From assembly GCF_932294415.1 (NCBI RefSeq), contig NC_065539.1:47840501-47904500 (forward strand): a stretch of 64,000 nt of DNA, written 5' to 3'. The position numbers and the translations under genes were made by a program. The number at the start of each line of letters is the position of its first letter. Within the stretch, counting starts at the first letter, position 1. This stretch comes from Quercus robur (lineage: Eukaryota; Streptophyta; Magnoliopsida; Fagales; Fagaceae). The notes below the pieces were generated by a model. That model ran no database searches. It was not told the origin of the DNA and was given only the letters and a program-made list of their open reading frames with translations. Shown here in pieces: positions 34,541 to 62,613 of this stretch.

Positions 34541-36306
34541 AATGCGTGTCTGCATATGGATCTACATTTATGTGAAAGAAAGGTACACCGAGTAAATTGA
34601 ATAATTACCCATGCTCTTGGTATGAAAAATCTTTACCTCCAAATTAGTTCAGTGGAAAATTCTTCCAACTACTTGGGAATTGATAAAACTATCCACGTAT
34701 ATTTTAGTTATGACTTATTTAATAAGTCATGTGATTTGTTTAAATAATACATGTAAATTGTTTTATGAATGAAATTTCTGAATACTTGAATACATAGTTG
34801 TTAGTATCTATGTTGCATAGCTATGGTGATAAAGTTGAATAGGCAAGATAATGAATATAATGAAAAAGAAATTATTATATTATCGTACTCATAAGTGTAT
34901 AAATGATTTTCCTAATGTATTGATTTGTTTGGACTAGTGATTCTTAGTATTTGTACATCAGTGGGGCTACCTTTTGTTCTAATGTTAATTAATCTCCTCT
35001 GTTTGGTGATGGTTTTTTCTTGTTTCACCGACAGACCGTTGCCTGAAGGCAGCACCAAGACTTTCTGAATTTTGGTGATTGGACACACTCATCTTATAAA
35101 ATCGATGGAAAATAAAGTAGAAAAAAAATAATTGTAGTTGGAATTTGCAATTATTCTTGAGATCTCTGGGTGAACCTTTAGCCCAAGACGGGCTATGACT
35201 CCAATTTTGGTTTCAGCCACACCATTCTATTCTGCTGACTGCTCTCTTAGCTTACAACAATTAGTCATTTAGTAAAGCCACAAGAAGAATTATAACACTG
35301 TCCAATGCATCAAACATATTTGTAGACCACAACCGGTCACGGACTCACACAAGGCAAGTTAGGCAACATGGGTAATGCATTCAGCGCGTTAGTAAAGAAA
35401 GTAGACCAATGTTCTTGAAGGCAAGCTCATGTGTGAATGCAGAGAAACTAAACCACTTCAATGATTATAAGACTAAAAATGCCACAACTTCAATGATTAT
35501 AAGACTGAAAAATGCCACACGCAGGACAATGTGTTCTGTTACATGAAACACCTTATGACATGGTCCATTGTCATTCACATATGATGCAGAGCTTGATGTA
35601 AATAAGAAAAAACCTTTCACCATTCCAGTTCAAAGCAGCTGTGGTAAAATTGGAAGAGGAGATTCCTGTGTTTTTTACTCTTCTTGCAAAAATTAGAATA
35701 AATTTTTTTAAACAAGATAAAAAAAAGAAAAAAAAAGGAAAGAAAAAGAAAGTAGAAGTATGCCCTGGCCCCTTGTCTCTGAAAATTCAACCTGAACTCC
35801 AATTTTGTTTCCATGGGATACTGATAGTATTAGAAAAATTATGGCCGTTTGGTAATACTATTTTAATAATGTTGTTTGTATTTTTTGAAAATATGTGTGG
35901 GTGAAAAAGTGTGTAGAAATACATGTAATGTTATTTAAAAACTGAAAAATGTTGTTTAAATACATATATCAAACACTTTTTATTTTATTTTTATTTATAG
36001 CATTTTTGTACTTCATATTACTTTCAGCTAAAAAAAAAAAGTCTTTTATTAGGCTCAGTTAAAACAGTTTCTGGGCAAGCAAAGAGTGTAGACGACTGTG
36101 ATGAGATCTAAATCTAAGAACTAAATTAGAAGATAAGTAATGAAAGAAATTGAAAGACAAGCAAGAAGACGTGGCATCAAGATTCAAGCAGCGAATAACG
36201 TAAATGTGGAAAGCGGAATGCGAGATCAAAATACAACGGCGTTGGGAGTGTGTGTGTGAGATTAGAAGAGGGTCGTATGTTCTTTAGTTTTCTTTTGAGT
36301 CTATAT

Positions 36307-36356
36307 GTCCCACATCGTTAAGTGAGAAAAGAGAGAGGCATAGACGAGTTATAAAA
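36307..36356 (+). promoter_or_regulatory. USE and TATA box of U2-2
   Basis: USE GTCCCACATCG (36307-36317) is a perfect match to the plant consensus. TATAAAA starts at 36350, 32 bp further on, the Pol II-type spacing. The RNA starts 32 bp after the TATA start. Confidence 0.93.
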
Positions 36357-36381
36357 GCAGAAGGACGGCAAAATACAACTC

Positions 36382-36577
36382 ATACCTTTCTCGGCCTTTT
36401 GGCTAAGATCAAGTGTAGTATCTGTTCTTATCAGTTTAATATCTGATATGTGGGTCATCGGCCCACACGATATTAAATTTATTTCTTGAGGGGGAGAGTC
36501 CGCCACAGTAGCTTGCTACTGGGGCTCTCAAACGTCGCCCAAGCGTTGCACTAAAGCTCGGGCCTGGCGCACCCCAC
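36382..36577 (+). ncRNA. U2: U2 spliceosomal snRNA, copy 2
   Basis: All conserved U2 blocks are present: atacctttctcggcctttt, aagtgtagtatctg, Sm-type aatttatttcttga and the 3' end cgcaccccaccaa. It differs from copy 1 mainly in stem IIb (gggtcatcggccc against ggcccatcgggtc), where both versions still pair. With a perfect USE and TATA box this is the strongest candidate for an active U2 gene here. Confidence 0.96.
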
Positions 36578-36584
36578 CAATTCT

Positions 36585-36591
36585 AGTAAAA
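36585..36591 (+). terminator. snRNA 3' box of U2-2
   Basis: AGTAAAA fits the plant AGTNNAA snRNA 3'-end signal. Confidence 0.8.
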
Positions 36592-39084
36592 GATTTATTT
36601 TGAAAAATTAAATGGGTTCCTGTTCGGTTATACCTTGGGCTTTGGTCTATTGGATGTTCTTATTTTGGGCGAGGATGGTCGGTGAATACTGTTTCTCATA
36701 TTATTGGGGATTTCAGCCGTTAGCGTGCGTGCACGGACTACGGAAGTAAAAAACAAATGAAATAATTCTCTGTTGTCTTTAACTTAATGCGTAAAAAATA
36801 GAGTACTTATTCACGAACTTATAAAATAAATTATAGAGCGATAAATTATAGATCACTTTGAATTTTGATATATAGGAAAAAAATAGATTGTGCTTGTTCA
36901 CTAACTTAGTGGTTTTTTCTTTCTCAAAAAAAAAAAAAAAAAAACTTAGTGGTTAAATTGCATCATACATCTAAATGGTGATGCAAGACCACAAAAGTTC
37001 CTACTGCTTTTGCTGAAATTATTCAGTACCTCAGCTATATTAATCTCACAATAATGTGAGTTTGCACATTAATGTGAGTTTGCACATGGGATTACATTTA
37101 TGTGAAAGAAAGGTATATCAATGAATTCAATAATTTCTCATGCTCTTGGTATGAAAAATCTTATCTTCAAATTAATTTGGAAGAAAATTCTTTTGATTGG
37201 AAATTGATAAAACCATTCTCATGTATTTTTTTAGTTACATGTTATATTGATTTTAGCTCCATTACTATGTTCATAATTGTACTTCTATATGAAAGATAAC
37301 AAGCTTGAAGCTTTAACAATGGCGGATTGAGAGAAAAAAAATGATGAATCAAGAAAAGATTTCTATTCAAGCTTGTTAAATGAACACTACATACACATCA
37401 TCTATTTATATCTTACAAAGAATGGTAACCGCCCTGGAAGCTTCTTGAATGTTCTAATCTAACCACTTGTAACAGACTCCTACTAAAACTGACTGAAGAT
37501 TACAGCTGTACATCTTAGATAAATATCTACAAATATCTACTCTATTCATAATTGAACCCAGGAGAGGAGAAACAGAGCATGTCTTGAATATGTGAAGAGG
37601 GAAAGGCCTTTGATCAAAACGGCACCGTCTGGTTTAAAGGTTTAATGTGACACGCGTGTATAAATGTAAAACGACATCGTGTCTCATTAAAGTAAAACAC
37701 TGTTTTAACTCTTCACAAGTAGCCGTTGCAAAACTAACCGTTATGCTTTTGAGTCTTCAACCTCTGTTTCTTCAGCTTCTGTAATACTACTTTCATCCTA
37801 CTTGTTTTACTATTTGTTCTGGTGGTACCGTCTATTCTAAATATTGCCCAACGACTATGTTTAGATTAAGATAGTCATTCGCTATATATTCATAATTGTA
37901 CTTCTATATTCCAAATTCTTCCTAACTTTCATCCTACTTGTTTTACTGTTTGTTCTATCGTTTTAATATATATTGTCATACATCACTCATTGGGCCACAT
38001 TTTTTTCAATTGGACCAAATTTCAAGGCTGTTTGTTCTTTGCTTAAAAAAAAAAAAAAAAAAAAAGCTATTTGTTCTTTAAGCTCCATTTGGTACCAAAA
38101 GGTCATTTTGGTTAAGGCTAAATTGAATGACAAAAAAAACAAAAATACAGAATTTCATTCCATTAGGTACTACTGGCCACTGGGATGTCTCGCACAAGAA
38201 GAATATTATCACATTTCCAATACATCCAACAATTTGTAAACCACACCTGGTCTAGTAGCTAACTTGGGTAATGCATTCAGTGCGTTATAACTTATAACAG
38301 AAAGTAGACCAAGGTTCTTAAAAAGGCAAGCCCATATGTCTTCAGAGGACCAAAAGCACTTTTATAAGAACAGAATAATGCTACAGCAAAACAATGGACG
38401 GTCATGAGTCTTTCGGGTACAACTATAAATTAACTGAGTAGTTTATAAACATCTCGTTTTTGGTTTGAGAAAATGTTTATTTATATTCATTTTATTTAAT
38501 AAACAAATTAAGCTTAATCACAGATATAGGATCAACTATTAAATGAGCTGCAAAAACATATATTCTTGAACAAACTTGAGAATATGAGACTTGATTTGAG
38601 TATATATATAATAGTAATATCATAAACGTTTATCAAATAAAGTCATCATTTTTGGTGCTGAAATTGTGTTTAATTTGCTCAGCTTTGTAATACGAAGTTA
38701 TGTTTTTGCCTTATTGAGTTGGACTGTGTACTAAGCAGGCTGGCTGCATTGAACCGTGATGGCGAAGGTTCTTTCTCAAGTGATCAGATTATATCATGTG
38801 AAAACCTGTTATTACCATGACTAAGTGAGCGATCATAGTAGATAGTAGTAGCTATTCAAAACGATGTTCTTCAATGAGTTGGGACCATTTATTGTGTATT
38901 TTTGATTCGTTGGTGAAGTTTTGATGTTCAGCTTTCATCACATTGCCTTTGTTTGTGCCTGCAAATCATAGCAGTCTTAGAAGCATCATGTTCCAGGTTT
39001 AAGGCTGTGAAAGGAAACAAAGCCAAGGGGGCAACACATTCGTATGTTTTTTTAGTTTTCTTGAGTCATTATGTCCCACATGGA
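36592..39084 (+). repeat. U2-locus duplicated unit 4, rearranged
   Basis: Markers acatctaaatggtgatgcaa (36970), gtgaaagaaaggtat (37100), aaagtagaccaagg (38301) and ttcttgagtcattatgtccc (39058) occur in order. An insert of about 600 bp (37292-37887) is bounded by direct copies of ttcataattgtacttctata and may be a minus-strand LTR (caagcttgaagctttaacaa). No protein gene recognised. Confidence 0.65.
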
Positions 39085-40459
39085 CAGGGACGAACGCAGG
39101 ATTTTAAGCTAGGGGGGCCGGAAAAAAAAAATTTTCAAATACGCATCTATATAGTATTAATAAACTATCAACCAAGACAAAAACCCAAAAATCATTGTTT
39201 CTTAATATATTAAGATACAATCTACTAACAAAAACAAAAGACACGAAACACTATTGTTTCTTTATACAATCATCTATGAAAAGGGAATTCGACACTCTTT
39301 CAAATTTTCAAAATCATCTACTATTGAATCCAAACTAAATGTCGAAACTTTATCCTTTTCAATGTATAACATCAAAGAGTCTGTCAAAAAATCATTTGAA
39401 TCCCACTTTCTAATTCTGACCCACTAACCCAAATACCCAATGAATCCCACTACAGACACAGACACTACTAACAAAAACTTTTTTTAACTTTACCTTCTTA
39501 TTTTTTCTGTCACTTGTCCGTTGCCCAACTCCACTTTTCCCTATTATTATGCCCAACTACCAGTCAACAAAGAAAAAACTATCTGACTATCTCTACAAAC
39601 TCTACTCTCTCTATCTATCTCTTTTATCTATATAATGCAAGAGTCACAAAGCCAAAAAACCCAAAAAAAAAACACCACAAGCAGCAGCCGCAGCACAAAT
39701 TCAATTCACAATCACCAAATCAGTTCAATTCATCACTTATCAGTAAAAACACAAACATGAAACACCACAAGTCCACAAGGCACAAACACAGTTTCTTTGA
39801 TTCTCAGATCACAAGGTTTTGAAGGAAAAGATAAGAGTAAATACCTGTGAACTGTGAAGGCTCGAAGCTGGGCTAGCTAGGTAGATCGAGCAACGGCAAC
39901 CGGCGGCGGCAAGTGGGTCTTGTCTCGCATGGCGGCGTGGGTCTCGCTCTCGTTGGCGTGGGTACTGCCGTACTAGACTGGGTTTTGCACTCTCTTGCTC
40001 TCTGTCTCTCTCCATCACAGCGACACAACTTTTTGTCTCTCTCCGTCACAGCGACACGGGCCTCTAAATTTGATCAAGATGGCTTAGATGGGTCTCTGTA
40101 CTCTCTATCTCTATCTCTATCTCTGTCTTGTAGCTCTCGCCTCTCACTTTCCTTTCTTTCTTTTTTTTCTTTTTTTTTCTTTTTTTTTTTCCTTTGTTTT
40201 TTGCTTTCTCCATTTGGTTTTGGATTGCTGAGAGCTGAGTTTTTTAATTATTTTTAGATTGACATGGGTCGTGGGCTCTACTCTAAGCTGGCTGGATGAT
40301 GGGCTAGGGGAAGGGGTTCATGATTTTTGGGAGGGGGGCTGGAGCTAAAATCTCAAGGGGGCCCAAGCCCCCTTTTTTTTTTTTGGGAAAATTTTACTTG
40401 CTAAAAAATTTTTTTTTTGGGCCTAGGCCCCCTTAGCCCTCTACCTAGGTCCGTCCTTA
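39085..40459. mobile_element. non-autonomous hAT inside the USE of U2-3
   Basis: Inverted ends CAGGGACGAACGCAGG and TAAGGACGGACCTAGG, flanked by perfect 8-bp repeats CACATGGA (39077-39084 and 40460-40467). That octamer is part of the USE (tgtcccacatgga), so the element split the promoter of U2-3. Length 1,375 bp. The interior is CT-rich with no transposase. Confidence 0.9.
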
Positions 40460-40506
40460 CACATGGAGTAAGTGAGAGAAGAGCAAAGCATAGACGATTG
40501 ATAAAA
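40460..40506 (+). promoter_or_regulatory. damaged promoter of U2-3
   Basis: After the hAT insertion the gene-proximal bases are cttacacatgg, only 7 of 11 to the USE consensus. The TATA position reads gataaaa (40500) instead of tataaaa. The intact-looking USE half (gtcccacatgg, 39073-39083) now lies 1.4 kb upstream. Confidence 0.75.
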
Positions 40507-40531
40507 AAAGAAACAAGTAGCGTTACAATTC

Positions 40532-40726
40532 ATACCTTTCTCGGCCTTTTGGCTAAGATCAAGTGTAGTACCTGTTTTTATCAGGTTAATATCTGATATG
40601 TGGCCCATCGGGTCACACGATATTAAATTTATTTCTTGAGGGGGAGAGTCCACCACAGTACTTGCTACTGGGGCTCTTGAGCGTCGCCTAAGTGTTGCAC
40701 TATTGCTTGGGCCTGGCGCACCCCAC
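40532..40726 (+). ncRNA. U2: U2 snRNA copy 3, diverged, probably silent
   Basis: Clearly U2 (atacctttctcggcctttt, branch box gtagta, Sm-type site, cgcaccccaccaa end) but with more changes than copies 1 and 2. It has T-to-C at 40571, C-to-T at 40577 and T-to-G at 40585. One base is missing in the agtagcttgctact stem (here agtacttgctact), and there are several changes in the last stem (taagtgttgcactattgcttgg). 40571 and 40585 can form a new C-G pair in stem IIa. With USE and TATA damaged it is likely a pseudogene. Confidence 0.85.
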
Positions 40727-40733
40727 CAATTCT

Positions 40734-40740
40734 AGTCAAA
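40734..40740 (+). terminator. snRNA 3' box of U2-3
   Basis: AGTCAAA fits AGTNNAA and is retained although the promoter is damaged. Confidence 0.7.
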
Positions 40741-41412
40741 AAATTAATTTTCATAAGATGTTGTCTGAAGTTATTTTCTCTAGGGGCCAGCGTATGGATC
40801 GATATCTTTGGTCTATTTACTGCACTAATTACTCATTTTTGTGTAACATATTTTATGCAATATATTTTTTTTTTTTATTCTTTCAAATTTAATTGATATG
40901 GGTGATCGTTGGGGTAAATATATACTAACTTAGTGCTGAGACTCTAATCTACAGTTGACAATGTTTGAATTGATAATAAACTAAATTTGGTTATTTATTT
41001 ATTTATAAAGAAAGTTTTAACTTATGGTGTCCGTTCTTGATGATAGTTTTTTATCATCAAACCAATCAGTTTTTGGTGTAGACATCAATTAGTTTTTGGT
41101 GTAAATGAAAATTGAATCTCAAATCTCTTATACAGCTATCAGAAACTTTATCAGTACTAAATTTGGTATTAACTGAACTGTGGATTGATCTAAGCACTAT
41201 TTACTTTACCATAGATAATATTCATTGATGATGCAATAATAACACTTAAACCATATATAACATTCATGGATATTGCATGTAACTTATAAAAGCAAGATAG
41301 AAATTAGATAATACTATTCACTAAAAAAAAATGCACCAAAAAAAAATGCACAAAAAACAATGATATCTGGCACTACGTATGCAAATATGCACCGTAGAAA
41401 GTAGCAACATTT
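40741..41412. other. flank of U2-3, no gene
   Basis: AT-rich. 41310-41400 resembles 25380-25460 downstream of U2-1, so the duplication reaches past the U2 gene. No coding sequence recognised. Confidence 0.5.
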
Positions 41413-42446
41413 AGGCCATGTTTAGTTTGTTATGTTTTCATTACTCATCACCCGAAAATTGTGGGGCCACTAGTGCAATTTTCGTTTAGTTTGAGAACAA
41501 GTTTTTTGTGTTTTCAGATTTTAAAGTTATGAGTTAAGACATTTTAGTAAATACACAAGTTATGAGACCCATCATAAGGCCTTGTCACACTCACATGACA
41601 AACCAACTCTCTTTTTCTTGTCTTTTTTATTTTCTTTCTTCTTCAATTCACTCCTCTCTCTCTTTTTTTTTCTACACTTCGCATTTGCCTTTCTTCTTTT
41701 CTCTTTTTTCTTTCTTCTCATTACTCTCATATTTTAATGGTATTGGTCTCTTTTTTGTTTATTGAATTAACCCAAATATTACATATTAGAGAAAATTGGA
41801 AACACAAACACATGTACTGATCAAACCTAGAAATACAAACCCATAACCATGTTCAATCACACATAAATCCACAAACTTCTTCCCCAAAAAATAAGAAACC
41901 CACCAAACTCTTAAACGAGAGAGGCTGTGAGAGAGAAGGGGAAGAGAGAACCCACTTGAGGAAATCCACACTATAGGGAGAGAGAAGGTTGCCGGCCTGG
42001 TATAGAGAAAGGATGCCGATCTTTAGGTTTTGGGGCGTAATACTCGACGAGCTTTTATGGGTTTCAACGGCTTCCTTTTCTTTAGTTCATATGGATTGTT
42101 GTGGGTTTGTTTGCTATTCGTGGTTTGTGGGTTTGGTTGTTGTGGTGAGAAGAAATACTAATTGAGCTTCTTCCCTTATTTCTTCTTAGGAGTGTGGGAG
42201 AGAGAAGAGTTTGCAGCTTCTTAAGGTAAGAGTATTGTAGTCGTTCTGAACCAATTAGACTAGTGGGATCCCATCATTTTGAATTAAAGACGTTGAAAAC
42301 TAAAGCCACATTTTGAGCCAAACACAATGAGAGTGAGTTAAAAGAAAATTTGGAAATTAAGATATGAGTTATAAATTAGAGTTTGAGATATAAAAATTGA
42401 GACATGAGAATTGAGATACGACTAAGTAGTGAACCAAACATGCCCT
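41413..42446. mobile_element. probable non-autonomous DNA transposon
   Basis: Left end aggccatgtttagtttg and right end, inverted, agggcatgtttggttca form terminal inverted repeats. The interior is pyrimidine-rich (41610-41730) with no transposase. A target duplication was not clear. Confidence 0.55.
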
Positions 42447-42517
42447 TATTTTTTTTATTCTCTATTCACTATTAGTGTAGGTGATAATTGAACCTCAAAT
42501 ATCTTATTCAACCATTA

Positions 42518-42784
42518 GAGTGTTCGTTTGGATAACACTTAAAGTGCTGCGTCTGCATTTTCTCTCTTTTTTTTTTTTTTTTTTTTTCTTTTCAGCCACA
42601 ACTGTTGACCCGGTCTTCTGTGAACAGTGCACTTGCGTACTATTCACAGGTCTCACAAACTCCACTTTTTATCAACTTTTTCATTAAAAATGGGTTCCAC
42701 AGTACTATTCACACATTTAAAAATTATTTTGCTACAGTGTTTTCAGTTTTCAGTTTCAGCAAAATAAGTTCTATCCAAACAGAC
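42518..42784. mobile_element. Harbinger/Tourist-like MITE, copy 2
   Basis: Flanked by TTA (42515-42517 and 42785-42787). Ends are gtgttcgtttggata and, inverted, gtctgtttggata. The interior matches copies at 23358 and 57785 (caactttttcattaaaaatg, cacatttaaaaattatttt). Confidence 0.75.
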
Positions 42785-43124
42785 TTAGAGATTTTAACAA
42801 TTGAACTGACTGAATTCCACATTCTTTAAAAATACATAGGATGATATCAAGTCCCACCGCCCACATTTGTTCTCAATTTAATATTATCTCATTTCACCCA
42901 TTAGGCCACATGATAATAATTTCACCCATTAGGCTACAGTGTTTTCAGTTTTCAGTTTCAGCAAAATAAGTTCTATCCAAACAGACTTAGAGATTTTAAC
43001 AATTGAACTGACTGAATTCCACATTCTTTAAAAATACATAGGATGATATCAAGTCCCACCGCCCACATTTGTTCTCAATTTAATATTATCTCATTTCACC
43101 CATTAGGCCACATGATAATAATTT
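42731..43124. repeat. recent tandem duplication, about 190 bp unit
   Basis: 42731-42922 and 42933-43124 appear identical (gctacagtgttttcag through cacatgataataattt), 202 bp apart. The duplication includes the right end of MITE copy 2, so it postdates that insertion. Confidence 0.9.
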
Positions 43125-43252
43125 ATTTATTTATTATTATTATTTTTTTATAAAATAAAAATTTTACTCTAGTCTAATTTAAGTGTAAATATATGTAAAA
43201 CTTTTTCTTGAAAATTTGAATTTTGACCCTTACCCTCACACCCCCATAAATA

Positions 43253-43324
43253 TACTGGGGACTTTGCGTATCCCCCATACGATGCACTACAGAATGGGCC
43301 TGGCGCACCCTATCTAATTCTAGC
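43253..43324 (+). pseudogene. U2: U2 snRNA 3' remnant
   Basis: tactggggactttgcgt, then gatgcactacag, gggcctggcgcacc and aattctag align in order with the last about 70 nt of U2 (stem-loops III/IV region and 3' box area). The 5' two thirds and any promoter are absent. The flanks (gatcaaatttaaagggtgtt) resemble 38000-38040 in unit 4, which hints at a further broken repeat unit. Confidence 0.75.
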
Positions 43325-43496
43325 ACAAAATCTGCTATTTTTGTCATTTTGATCAAATTTAAAGGGTGTTTGTTTTTAAGCCCATTTCGTAACAAAAAGT
43401 TACATGGCCCGAGCAAGACTGAGGTTTCAACTTTCAACCCCACAGGTCCACAGGCTCGTAAGCAAATTATTTTGGTATTAGAATTTGAAAAAGAAA

Positions 43497-44337
43497 GGGG
43501 AAATTTCACCAACTACCCCTAAGGTTTGGGGTAATGCCAAGCAGGTCCACAACTTCTCAAAACTAACCAATTTGGTCCCAAGTACAGACGTTATTTTTTA
43601 ACTCTCAATTCTGGCGTTCTCTCTCTTCTCCTCTCTGACCCAAACTTCTCTTCTCTCTTCTCACTTTATCTCAGACGTTTCTTCTCTGTTCTCCTCTCTG
43701 ACTCAAAGCTCTCTTCTCTCTCAAATCACCACCATAACCACCGAGACATAATTGGCGAGACCTACAGCAGAAGGTTGCGGAATGGGCTTTTTCTTCTAGG
43801 TATTTTCTGGTGGGTTGGATTTTTTTTTTTGAATTGGTGGTGGTGGTTTTTTGTTTGTGGGTCTCATTCATAGGTTTGGGTTTGAGAAGTGGTGGGTTTT
43901 GTTGAATTTTCTAGTGTTTCTGGGGTGGGGTTTGTGAACCTTGAGTTTGGGTTTGTGGGTATTTTCTGTGTATGTGAACCGGGGTGCGTGGGTTTAGTGG
44001 TTTGGGTGGCTGAAATTGGTTTGGTTTGGCCGTGGGTTTTTGAATTGGTTTGATTTGGGTGGCTGTGACTATAAATCTGTGGTGGTTGGGCTCCTATTTA
44101 TGGTTTTGGTTTGTGGTGGTTTTTTTTTTTTTTTTTTTTCTTTTGGATGTGATTTGAGTTCGGACTTGTCGTGAATCGGCGGCGCATGTGGGTTGTGGAC
44201 CTGTGGTGTCGTGAGAATGCCAGAATGGAGAGTTAAAAAATTAAGTTGTATTTGGGACCAAATTGGTTAATTCTGAGAAGTTGTGGACCTGGTTGGCATT
44301 ACCCCCAAACCTCAGGGGTAGTAAGTGAAATTTACCC
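43497..44337. mobile_element. MULE (841 bp) just upstream of NRPC1
   Basis: Long inverted ends (ggggaaatttcacc...aaggtttggggtaatgcca, cttctcaaaactaaccaattt, and the matching inverted arm ending gtgaaatttaccc) are flanked by perfect 9-bp repeats AAAAAGAAA (43488-43496 and 44338-44346). The interior is CT-rich then G/T-rich without a transposase. Its right end is 148 bp before the NRPC1 start codon. Confidence 0.9.
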
Positions 44338-44485
44338 AAAAAGAAAAAAAGAAAAGAAGAAAAAACAATTGAACTATCTCGCAATCAAGAAAGAGAGCAC
44401 TCTGATGGTTTCGCACTTTCGCGCCTAAAACCTAAAACCCCAAACCCCACACGCCGTTTCCCTTCTCAACGGTTTTGAATCAAAC

Positions 44486-62613
<18,128 letters not shown>

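Larger units (their letters stand above)
34536..36590 (+). repeat. U2-locus duplicated unit 3
   Basis: The most complete copy of the duplicated unit, running from ataatgcgtgtctgcatat through the cagtggggct block to U2-2. 35820-36010 holds a possible AT-rich MITE (gccgtttggtaat ... catatatcaaacac) in place of the Harbinger MITE of unit 1. Confidence 0.85.
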
